Positions 1-5,165 are shown, counted from the stretch's first letter. The stretch is 7,133 nucleotides of DNA from an uncultured Clostridia bacterium (GCA_947624425.1 CANQKG010000072.1:1-7133); one strand, 5' to 3'. The notes: generated by a model from the sequence alone, not told the origin. Made by a program: numbers and translations.

Positions 1-23
1 CTCGCCTCGCTTCATCGCCCACC

Positions 24-82
24 GGGCGCGCTTCGGCAAGAGCGCCCTTTGACAAGGGAGGTTTTGACAAAGACGGCAGCTT
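24..82 (-). repeat. Truncated copy of the E1/E2 MITE-like repeat (one end only)
   Basis: From about 48 to 82 the plus strand is the near-exact reverse complement of the right ends of E1 (around 1408-1446) and E2 (around 4492-4528). It contains the TTTGACAAGGGAGG core followed by TTTTGACAAAGACGG. Outside the core, where full copies have a small variable hairpin, this copy has its own (GGGCGC at 24-29 against GCGCCC at 42-47). Similarity stops near 82, so this is one end of an element lying in the opposite orientation to E1 and E2. The rest was lost or replaced by unrelated sequence. Its outer edge is uncertain because the window begins here. Confidence 0.7.
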
Positions 83-96
83 TCGCGTAAACCGGG

Positions 97-135
97 TTTG
101 TCCCTCGAAAGCGTGGCGAATTTTTCGCCACGCTT
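97..135 (+). repeat. 12-bp perfect palindrome plus one copy of a gene-flanking inverted repeat
   Basis: AAGCGTGGCGAA (109-120) pairs perfectly with TTCGCCACGCTT (124-135) across a TTT loop. Positions 97-119 also recur, inverted and with one base deleted, at 971-992 on the other side of the membrane-protein gene. The palindrome ends 12 bases before the -35 box of that gene. It has no U-run on the plus side, so it is not a typical terminator for plus-strand transcription. It could be a protein-binding site, a weak minus-strand terminator, or a relic of a repeat end. Confidence 0.7.
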
Positions 136-147
136 GCGGCCGGTTCC

Positions 148-176
148 TTGACATTTTTTCCGGCGGCGGTTATACT
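148..176 (+). promoter_or_regulatory. Sigma-A-type promoter of the membrane-protein gene
   Basis: A perfect -35 box TTGACA (148-153) is followed, after a 17-base spacer, by the -10 box TATACT (171-176). Transcription should start near 183, giving a very short leader of about 17 bases. The leader holds an AAAGG/GGCGGG ribosome binding site (185-193) ahead of the ATG at 200. A T-run in the spacer and the palindrome just upstream are the only other local features. Confidence 0.75.
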
Positions 177-199
177 GAAAGCAGAAAGGCGGGATCGGT

Positions 200-901
200 A
201 TGGCGGAACAGAAAGCAAAGCTTCTCAAAGAGGCGGAAAAGCCCTTTTATCCCATGCGTGGATTTTTTACGGCGATGGCGCTGCTGTTTTTGGTGCAGGC
301 GGTCGTGAACCTCGGGATCAGCGTTTGGAACGAGCTGCGGTACGTGGGGGACGCGGCGGCGGAGAGTATGCCGTCCGCGGCCGTGTGGACGCAGAATATT
401 TTCAATCTGGCGGTTGCGCCGGTCACCGGTTTGATCGCGGGGATCTGCTATCGGCTGCAGCGGGGAGAAACACAGCTGAGACGGCTGATTTTGCTGTGGA
501 CGTTCGGATTTCTCTGGATCGAGCTTTGTCAGCTTCTGGCGGCGGTGCGGTACGGCGTCTCGGGCGTGATGGCGCAGGGAAGCTTGTACAGCGGCTCGCT
601 GGGGGACGGCAGCATTCCGGTTTTTGTGCTGTCGGTGGTGATTACCCTGCTGCTCTTTGCATTCTGGGCAAGGGCGGAGCATCCGTTTTATCTCGGCGCG
701 GCGGTGGTCTCCGCCGTGATCGGCGTGTTGTCCTGCGTGCTGCTGCCCGCATTGCCGATGTCGGCCACAGAGCTGTATGACGCTTCCTTCCTCCAGATCC
801 TGCTGGAGGCCTGCTCCACCAATACCCAGTATATCCTCACAACCGCCGCCGTCGGCGCGGTGGCGATCCACCTGCGGCGGGCGTCGAAAAACGCGGTATA
901 G
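200..901 (+). CDS. Six-helix integral membrane protein of unknown function
   Basis: This 233-residue protein is not one I recognise. After a charged cytoplasmic-looking start (residues 1-18, Lys/Glu rich) there are about six hydrophobic segments: residues 22-43, 64-84, 95-116, 139-156, 163-186 and roughly 200-225. The C-terminus ends in a short basic tail (RRASK), so both ends are probably cytoplasmic. No catalytic motif, transporter signature or cysteine pattern stands out. The start at ATG 200 fits the promoter and the AAAGG site about 10 bases upstream. Long overlapping frames on both strands are shadows of its GC-rich codons. The gene is alone: no partner gene on its strand follows before the terminator at 1197. 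It is bracketed by inverted repeats at 97-119 and 971-992, which suggests it may sit inside a repeat-bounded cassette. Confidence 0.85.
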   Translation: MAEQKAKLLKEAEKPFYPMRGFFTAMALLFLVQAVVNLGISVWNELRYVGDAAAESMPSAAVWTQNIFNLAVAPVTGLIAGICYRLQRGETQLRRLILLWTFGFLWIELCQLLAAVRYGVSGVMAQGSLYSGSLGDGSIPVFVLSVVITLLLFAFWARAEHPFYLGAAVVSAVIGVLSCVLLPALPMSATELYDASFLQILLEACSTNTQYILTTAAVGAVAIHLRRASKNAV

Positions 902-928
902 AAACGCGGCATAAGGGAAAGGTACGGC

Positions 929-951
929 GCGGAGGGCATATCACCCTCCGC
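929..951 (+). terminator. Weak hairpin downstream of the membrane-protein gene
   Basis: GCGGAGGG (929-936) pairs with CCCTCCGC (944-951) across a 7-base loop, 27 bases after the stop codon. No U-run follows, so it may only protect the mRNA 3' end. The first proper intrinsic terminator on this strand is at 1197-1221. Confidence 0.4.
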
Positions 952-970
952 TTGAGCGTGTCGCCTTTCG

Positions 971-992
971 TCGCCACGCTTCGAGGGACAAA
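971..992 (-). repeat. Second copy of the gene-flanking inverted repeat
   Basis: The reverse complement of 971-992 matches 97-119 at 22 of 23 positions, with a single A missing. The two copies face each other across the membrane-protein gene. The inner part CACGCT (975-980) also pairs with AGCGTG (955-960), giving a local hairpin that recalls the palindrome beside the first copy. Confidence 0.7.
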
Positions 993-1196
993 CACAATCG
1001 CTTCACTCGCTAAAGCTCGTCTAGCTCTGTGTTTTTCCCCCGATTCCCCCTTTTCGTCGAAAACCGGCTTGGCTTGACGCCAATTCTGACGCCGCCTGCG
1101 CCGGTTTTCTCTCAGGGTGTCACTGCGGCGGCACATGTCCGCCTCCGTGACGGATTAAAAATATTTTCGTTACCGATTGCTTTTTCGACAGACTGA

Positions 1197-1221
1197 CCAC
1201 CCGCTACGCGGGTGGATTTTT
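1197..1221 (+). terminator. Intrinsic terminator
   Basis: CCACCCGC (1197-1204) pairs with GCGGGTGG (1208-1215) across a 3-base loop, followed by ATTTTTATT. This is a textbook rho-independent terminator for plus-strand transcription. It lies about 300 bases beyond the only upstream plus-strand gene. Confidence 0.8.
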
Positions 1222-1237
1222 ATTCTGTTGAAAAACA

Positions 1238-1484
1238 GCTTTTGAATCCCACCACCATGCTGCGCATGGTCCCCCTCCCTTTGACAAGGGAGGCACTGGC
1301 GATCAAAGAAGCTTTGATAAAAATTTTAGCAAATGGGCTGGCGGAAGATTATACTGAGCAGCCAACGGAAGATGTTGCTTTTTTCACTTATTCTATTTCA
1401 AACCGCTGCGCTTCCGTCTTTGTCAAGACCTCCCTTGTCAAAGGGAGGGGGACCGCGCCTCGCGCGGTGGAGGGATTCAAAAAG
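1238..1484 (+). repeat. MITE-like palindrome-ended element, copy E1
   Basis: This is an element of about 247 bp with inverted ends. The left end runs GCTTTTGAATCCC, then a small hairpin (ACCATGC 1254-1260 with GCATGGT 1264-1270), then the palindrome CCTCCCTT-TGAC-AAGGGAGG (1274-1293). The right end is its mirror: CCTCCCTT-GTCA-AAGGGAGG, hairpin ACCGCGC (1452-1458) with GCGCGGT (1462-1468), then GGGATTCAAAAAGC. The interior is homologous to E2, including a conserved block ending AAAATTTTAGCAAA near 1330. It encodes no transposase. The apparent open frames across it and its flank are not supported by a ribosome binding site and look like artefacts of repeat sequence. Confidence 0.8.
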
Positions 1485-1674
1485 CACTTTTCTCGTTTCG
1501 GGCGAAAACCTGATATTGCCGCTCACGCAATCGTTTGCCAATACGGCTTTATCGCCGCACCGCACTCCGTTTCGGGCAGATCGGCCCAATACCCGCGCCC
1601 GCCGCAACTGCGTACCGAAAAACGCCGTTTTGATTGACAGGGCGAAAAAACTTTTCAGAAATCACAAAAAAAGA
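1485..1674. other. Intergenic stretch with no supported feature
   Basis: Between E1 and the sialidase promoter there is no gene with a ribosome binding site or recognisable product. Short open frames in several registers run out of E1 and through this segment on both strands, and none resembles a known protein. It could be decayed coding or repeat sequence. A perfect TTGACA at 1634-1639 lacks a good -10 box at normal spacing. Confidence 0.6.
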
Positions 1675-1708
1675 TTGCATTTGTAGAATAAAAATATTAC
1701 AATATAAT
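1675..1708 (+). promoter_or_regulatory. Promoter region of the sialidase gene
   Basis: TTGCAT (1675-1680) and TACAAT (1698-1703) are separated by 17 bases. An overlapping TATAAT lies at 1703-1708, with TTGTAG 16 bases upstream of it. Either pair gives a leader of about 60-70 bases before the ATG at 1776. The region is markedly AT-rich against its surroundings, as expected for a promoter. No operator is identifiable with confidence. Confidence 0.6.
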
Positions 1709-1775
1709 AAACTGGTCGTATTGTCCACTCGTGCGGCCAATGAGAAGAAGGATTCTGCCAAAAAAGGAGACCAAC

Positions 1776-4187
1776 ATGAAAAAACGCAAATACTCAAAAC
1801 TGATCGCGGTGCTGTTAAGCGTGGCGCTGCTGCTGCCGACGGTTGCCGTCGGGGGCTTCGCCGCCGGTTATGAGACCGACAGCGGAAGTGCCGAGAACGA
1901 CCCCGTTATGGCAATGCCGCAGGCGGGCGAGAATCAGCAGGTCGTGTTCCAGGAGATAAAGGGGCAGGCGGCGCTGGACGCGAGCGTCGATGCCCACTAT
2001 CCCCTCTTGTTCCTTGCAACCTTTAATGATAAGGCCAAGCTGCTTTATCACATCAAGAGTGCGAATACCACCAATCAAGTCGATCCTGCCTCGCAGAACG
2101 ACGCGAAGCATCAGATTACACCCCACTCGACCGACACCATGCCGGCGACCACCCAGCAGTGGATGCTGGTTCCGGTGAGCGGCGGCTATCTCATCAAGTC
2201 GACCGACGACAATAAGTATCTCGGCGTGGACGCCACAACGGTGAGCAATCGTCCGCAGCTCGCAGTGGGCGACACCCGGTATATCTACCATGTCGAACCG
2301 GCCGAGGGTGATGCATACGGCTACTATGTCTATGCCAAGGACGGCGATACTGTAAAGTATCTCTGTATCAATACATCCAACTGGGGCTGGATTCTGTCCA
2401 CCGAGAAAACCTCGCTTCATATCTATGCGCCCACCGTGGAGAACACCGAAAAGGTGCTGGCGCAGAAGGTATTTAAGGGAACCAGCAAGAACCAGCCGAT
2501 GGATCCCGCTCAGGTGAACAGCAAGTTCTTTAGGATCCCCGCGCTGACCACGCTGGATAACGGCTGGCTGGTGGCGGCGAGCGACGTCCGCTGGCAGAGT
2601 GCGGCGGACAGCCCCGGAAACCTCGATACCGTTGTTTCTATCTCGAAGGACGGCGGCAAAAACTGGGAGTGGGAAGTCGTCAACTACTACTCCGATTATG
2701 CCAACACCCTGACCGAGGCCAACAGCTCTTCCTTTATCGATCCCGCTTTGGTCGTCGATAAGAACGGCAGCATCTGGATGGCGGTCGATTCTCTCGGCGC
2801 CGGGGGTGGCAACGGTACGGGCAATATTCAGGGGAAGGAGTCTACCGGTTTTGACGCGCAGAACCGGCTGATTATCGCACCGGGTACGCCCGGCGAGCGT
2901 GCCTCCACCAAGGTTGCCGATTACACCTATTATCTCGACCTCAATAAAGAGGGCATCACCGCGCAGCCGACCGGCGGCGAACCGATCGTCAACGCTTGGG
3001 ACGAGCCGGTGGCCGTCTATCCCATCGCCCATGATGTGGACGGACAGTCGGTGGATACCGATGTCTATGCCGATGCGTTTTTCAACACCTATCAGCTGAA
3101 GGACGGCAAGATCGTCCCGATCCTCTGCGAGCAGATGGGCGGCAACGGCGCCTACACCCAGAACAATCTCTATTATCTCCAGTCGGAGTGGCGCACCTAT
3201 CCCACCTTCCTCATCATGATTCGGAAGGGCGAGGTCACCGCAGACGGGATCGAGTGGGGCGACCCCATTTATCCGAACTTCAAGAACAATACGCGGGAAT
3301 CCTTCACCGGCGTCTGCCCGGGTCGCGGCTTTGCCGTCACCCTGCCGACCGGTGAGGAGCGGCTCATCTTCATGATGTACGATAACGACGTCGGTCCTCT
3401 GCGCGCCAGTGCGCTTTATTCGGATGACGGCGGCGTGACCTGGCATCGCGGCCATGACGCCGATAACGTCGGCTATACCAGCGCGACCAGCGAGTCCCAG
3501 ATCATTCAGCTTCCCGACGGGCGGCTGCGGCTTTATTCCCGCAATCCCGGCGAGTATATCAGCTACGCCGACAGTGAGGATTACGGCGTGACCTGGGGTG
3601 AGTTCAAGCCCGATCTCTCGCTGTTCTACTGTGCCGACTGCATGGTGTCCTTCATCAATGTCAAGGGCGTGCTGGTCGGTCCGGACGGCAAGCGGCATAC
3701 CGATGTGGTGCTGGCGTCTTATCCCTCCTCCAAGGCGGCGGGGCTTAACCGCGCCAACGGCACCATCCGGGTCGGTTATATGGACGGAACCTCGGAGGTG
3801 ACATGGGTCTACGAGAAGGCGGTCGTCCGCTATTCGGGCAACTTCCAGTACTCCTGTCTGACCCAGCAGCTGGATGAGAACGGCGATCCCGCCAACAGCT
3901 TCGGGATCCTCTATGAGAGCAATAAGGGTTCCGGCGTACGGACATGGTTCGAGGCGTTCACCATTGAGGATATCACCGCCGACCAGTATACCCTTGAGCC
4001 GGAAGGGACTTCGATCCTCGGCGACATCGACGGGAACGGCGAGGTGTCTGTGACCGACGCGCTGGCGATCCTCCGGATGGCGGTGGGTCTTGACACGCCA
4101 ATCGATCTTGCCGATATGGACGGTAAAGACGGTGTGACGGTAGCAGACGCTTTGACGGCGCTGCGCATCGCAGTCGGACTGGCCTGA
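1776..4187 (+). CDS. Secreted exo-alpha-sialidase (GH33 type) with C-terminal dockerin
   Basis: This 803-residue enzyme should release terminal sialic acids from host glycans outside the cell. The ATG at 1776 is chosen over an upstream in-frame GTG (1731) because AAGGAGA (1764-1770) sits 5 bases before it and a signal peptide starts there: basic MKKRKYSK, then a hydrophobic core to about residue 30. Residues about 75-218 look like a lectin domain, with a Q127-x-W129 motif typical of beta-trefoils. The catalytic propeller begins with the FRIP motif (R253). The family residues fall at expected spacings: acid/base D278, E573, arginines R589 and R665, and nucleophile Y692. Asp-boxes start at S290, S549 and S600, and a large insertion lies between the first two. 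Residues 747-803 form a type I-like dockerin with two calcium loops (D750/D752/N754/D761 and D780/D782/D791). The second loop has Lys784 where Asp/Asn is usual. There is no LPXTG anchor, so attachment would depend on a cohesin partner. Tandem stops (TGA TAA) end the gene. Whether it hydrolyses or forms anhydro-sialic acid cannot be told. Confidence 0.93.
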   Translation: MKKRKYSKLIAVLLSVALLLPTVAVGGFAAGYETDSGSAENDPVMAMPQAGENQQVVFQEIKGQAALDASVDAHYPLLFLATFNDKAKLLYHIKSANTTNQVDPASQNDAKHQITPHSTDTMPATTQQWMLVPVSGGYLIKSTDDNKYLGVDATTVSNRPQLAVGDTRYIYHVEPAEGDAYGYYVYAKDGDTVKYLCINTSNWGWILSTEKTSLHIYAPTVENTEKVLAQKVFKGTSKNQPMDPAQVNSKFFRIPALTTLDNGWLVAASDVRWQSAADSPGNLDTVVSISKDGGKNWEWEVVNYYSDYANTLTEANSSSFIDPALVVDKNGSIWMAVDSLGAGGGNGTGNIQGKESTGFDAQNRLIIAPGTPGERASTKVADYTYYLDLNKEGITAQPTGGEPIVNAWDEPVAVYPIAHDVDGQSVDTDVYADAFFNTYQLKDGKIVPILCEQMGGNGAYTQNNLYYLQSEWRTYPTFLIMIRKGEVTADGIEWGDPIYPNFKNNTRESFTGVCPGRGFAVTLPTGEERLIFMMYDNDVGPLRASALYSDDGGVTWHRGHDADNVGYTSATSESQIIQLPDGRLRLYSRNPGEYISYADSEDYGVTWGEFKPDLSLFYCADCMVSFINVKGVLVGPDGKRHTDVVLASYPSSKAAGLNRANGTIRVGYMDGTSEVTWVYEKAVVRYSGNFQYSCLTQQLDENGDPANSFGILYESNKGSGVRTWFEAFTIEDITADQYTLEPEGTSILGDIDGNGEVSVTDALAILRMAVGLDTPIDLADMDGKDGVTVADALTALRIAVGLA

Positions 4188-4222
4188 TAAAACCGTATCC
4201 ATCAAAAAAGCTTGCGAAACAA

Positions 4223-4260
4223 AACACTCCCGACGCTTTTTGCATCGGGAGTGTTATTTT
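4223..4260 (+). terminator. Intrinsic terminator of the sialidase gene
   Basis: AACACTCCCGA (4223-4233) pairs with TCGGGAGTGTT (4245-4255). Beyond one C/A mismatch, two more pairs close a TTTTT loop, and ATTTT follows. It lies 35 bases after the stop codon. It is nearly identical to the terminator at 5128-5165: 39 of 42 positions from 4222 to 4263 match 5127-5168. Confidence 0.85.
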
Positions 4261-4279
4261 GCCGAAAGCGAAACAATGC

Positions 4280-4325
4280 GTTTGGAATCCCACCACCGCG
4301 AAGCGGTTTCGGTTAGCTTTGTGGG
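4280..4325 (+). repeat. Extra left end of the MITE-like family, in tandem with E2
   Basis: GTTTGGAATCCCACCACCGC at 4280-4299 is repeated exactly at 4325-4344, where E2 begins. In this copy the end hairpin is ACCGC-GAA-GCGGT (4295-4307), while the E2 copy has ACCGC-TTC-GCGGT (4340-4352), so the loops are reverse complements. After the hairpin the sequence diverges from the family, leaving an isolated end fragment. Confidence 0.7.
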
Positions 4326-4564
4326 TTTGGAATCCCACCACCGCTTCGCGGTCCCCCTCCCTTTCACAAGGGAGGCTCTGGCGAACAAAGAGATTTTGAT
4401 AAAAATTTTAGCAAAGTATGCTGACGAAAGATGATACCGAATCGGTCAACGGAAGATTTTATTGTTTCACTTATCCTTTTTCAACCACAAAGCTTCCGTC
4501 TTTGTCAAAACCTCCCTTGTCAAAGGGAGGGGGACCATGCGGCAGCATGGTGGAGGGATTCAAA
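4326..4564 (+). repeat. MITE-like palindrome-ended element, copy E2
   Basis: This is an element of about 239 bp with the same plan and orientation as E1. The left end is TTTGGAATCCC, hairpin 4340-4352, then CCTCCCTT-TCAC-AAGGGAGG. The right end is CCTCCCTT-GTCA-AAGGGAGG (4511-4530), hairpin ACCATGC (4534-4540) with GCATGGT (4545-4551), then GGGATTCAAA. The interior is clearly homologous to E1 but substantially diverged, with scattered substitutions, so the two copies are not recent duplicates. No transposase is encoded, so movement would need an enzyme supplied elsewhere. Confidence 0.8.
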
Positions 4565-4570
4565 CGCCAC

Positions 4571-4599
4571 TTGCAACTTTTTCTTCGCTATGGTAGAAT
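4571..4599 (+). promoter_or_regulatory. Promoter of the structured leader and ribbon-helix-helix gene
   Basis: TTGCAA (4571-4576) is followed after 17 bases by TAGAAT (4594-4599). A TGG directly ahead of the -10 box fits an extended -10 element. Transcription would start near 4606, at the first bases of the long inverted repeat that begins at 4604. The promoter lies just outside the right end of E2. Confidence 0.65.
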
Positions 4600-4603
4600 A
4601 AAC

Positions 4604-4753
4604 TTGCCACACAATTTCATATCTCCCTTAAAGCAGGGATGTATTTTGGTAAAAATGCATTCTCTGTTTCTTACCTGTTTTAAGGGAAGGAATTGTGTGG
4701 CAACAATCGGAGATGCATTTTTCGGTGTGCAGCTCCGGCTGCACACTTTTTTT
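4604..4753 (+). ncRNA. Structured leader RNA ending in a terminator (candidate attenuator, riboswitch or small RNA)
   Basis: The predicted fold is a rod. TTGCCACACAATT (4604-4616) pairs perfectly with AATTGTGTGGCAA (4691-4703). After an internal loop, CCCTTAAAGCAGG (4625-4637) pairs with CCTGTTTTAAGGG (4674-4686) with one G-U pair. An apical hairpin forms from 4639-4647 with 4652-4660. A linker (4704-4724) contains ATGCATTTTT (4713-4722), a perfect complement of AAAAATGCAT (4651-4660). The terminator 4725-4753 then closes the unit. The RNA lies between a good promoter and the ribosome binding site of the next gene, where premature-termination switches sit. I recognise no known riboswitch consensus. 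It might instead be an independent RNA of about 150 bases, or a 100-bp palindromic insertion that happens to lie in the leader. Confidence 0.6.
4725..4753 (+). terminator. Strong intrinsic terminator inside the 5' leader
   Basis: GTGTGCAGC (4725-4733) pairs perfectly with GCTGCACAC (4738-4746). The loop TCCG belongs to the very stable UNCG class closed by C-G, and seven Ts follow (4747-4753). It ends only 24 bases before the ATG at 4778, so expression of the downstream gene needs read-through or anti-termination unless another promoter exists. Confidence 0.9.
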
Positions 4754-4777
4754 ATTCCCATAAAGGAGGAGCAAGAA

Positions 4778-5107
4778 ATGGAGAGACGGTACAAAATGTC
4801 CAAGGGTTTCACCCTCGATCTGGAACTGGCGGCACGGCTCAAAGAGGGCGCGGCGGACAGCGGGCGGAGCATTTCCCGTTACACCGAAATGCTGCTCAGC
4901 CGGTGGATCAAGGAGGTGGAAGCAACCGGGAACGCTTCCCCTTACGTCAAGCCGCAAAGTGAAGAAGTACCCGAAAAACAGCGGATCGGTTTGACGATCC
5001 GGCGGGATATCTTAAAACAGCTGGAAGCCTTCGCGGAAGCCGACTTCCGTCCTTTTTCGGAATATGTCAATCTCGCCCTCTGGCGCGTGCTGGAAATGGA
5101 AAAATAA
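4778..5107 (+). CDS. Small protein with two tandem ribbon-helix-helix (RHH) units, probable DNA-binding regulator
   Basis: This 109-residue protein starts at ATG 4778. AGGAGG (4764-4769) is 8 bases upstream; the longer open frame before it runs through E2 and the leader and is not used. Two similar units are visible. Unit 1 (about residues 9-48) has strand KGFTLD, helix A 16-28 and helix B 31-46. Unit 2 (about 69-108) has strand IGLTIR, helix A 77-89 and helix B 93-107. Aligned without gaps they share about 9 of 40 residues, including G-x-T in the strand and S-x-Y at the start of helix B. A polar linker with Pro and Glu (47-68) joins them. RHH proteins normally bind DNA as dimers of one unit, so this chain could form the fold alone, as proposed for TraY-like proteins. 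No toxin partner is adjacent, so an antitoxin role is unsupported. The RHH call is inferred from pattern. Confidence 0.75.
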   Translation: MERRYKMSKGFTLDLELAARLKEGAADSGRSISRYTEMLLSRWIKEVEATGNASPYVKPQSEEVPEKQRIGLTIRRDILKQLEAFAEADFRPFSEYVNLALWRVLEMEK

Positions 5108-5127
5108 AAAAGCCTCTCTTACAGACA

Positions 5128-5165
5128 AACGCTCCCGATGCTTTTTGCATCGGGAGCGTTATTTT
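5128..5165. terminator. Bidirectional terminator shared by convergent genes
   Basis: AACGCTCCCGATGC (5128-5141) pairs perfectly with GCATCGGGAGCGTT (5147-5160) around a TTTTT loop. ATTTT follows on the plus strand. It ends the RHH transcript and, on the minus strand, the tmcAL operon. The stop codon of the minus-strand SLOG gene (5159-5161) lies at the edge of the stem. It is a near copy of the terminator at 4223-4260. Confidence 0.85.

Larger units (their letters stand above)
952..1221 (+). other. Gene-free, hairpin-rich region; possible non-coding RNA or long 3' UTR
   Basis: No supported reading frame lies here, but inverted repeats follow each other closely. They are: 955-960 with 975-980; AAACACA (990s) with TGTGTTT (around 1027-1033); GAAAACCGGC (1059-1068) with GCCGGTTTTC (1100-1109); a nested TTGGC (1069-1073) with GCCAA (1079-1083); and GTCAC (1119-1123) with GTGAC (1147-1151), the last enclosing GGCGG/CCGCC. 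The series ends in the strong terminator at 1197-1221. No good promoter is visible inside, so the region is either a long 3' UTR of the membrane-protein gene or decayed repeat sequence. It matches no RNA class I know. Confidence 0.4.

Noticed and set aside
148..871. Long frames on both strands overlapping the membrane-protein gene
   Set aside because: They are Arg/Gly-rich, with no start signal. Only the frame at 200 fits the promoter, the ribosome binding site and membrane-helix composition.
1212..1686. Overlapping open frames of 117-141 codons across E1 and its flank
   Set aside because: They start inside the terminator or the repeat, have no ribosome binding site, and translate the palindromic ends of the element (the same residues appear from E2). 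They are repeat-derived open frames.
1815..4205. A 796-codon open frame antisense to the sialidase
   Set aside because: The protein is rich in Gly, Arg, His and Ile with no family resemblance, and the plus frame has full sialidase motifs. It arises from codon bias on the opposite strand.
4604..4754. 6S RNA, T-box or a known riboswitch
   Set aside because: It is too short for 6S and lacks its central bubble pattern. There is no T-box consensus and no recognisable aptamer core, so it was left unnamed.
4418..4777. N-terminal extension of the RHH protein in the same frame
   Set aside because: The extension would translate E2, the promoter, the leader rod and the terminator. AGGAGG and ATG 4778 give a complete protein.
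4778..5107. Antitoxin of a toxin-antitoxin pair
   Set aside because: RHH antitoxins are common, but no small toxin gene is adjacent on either side; the next gene is convergent and is a SLOG protein.
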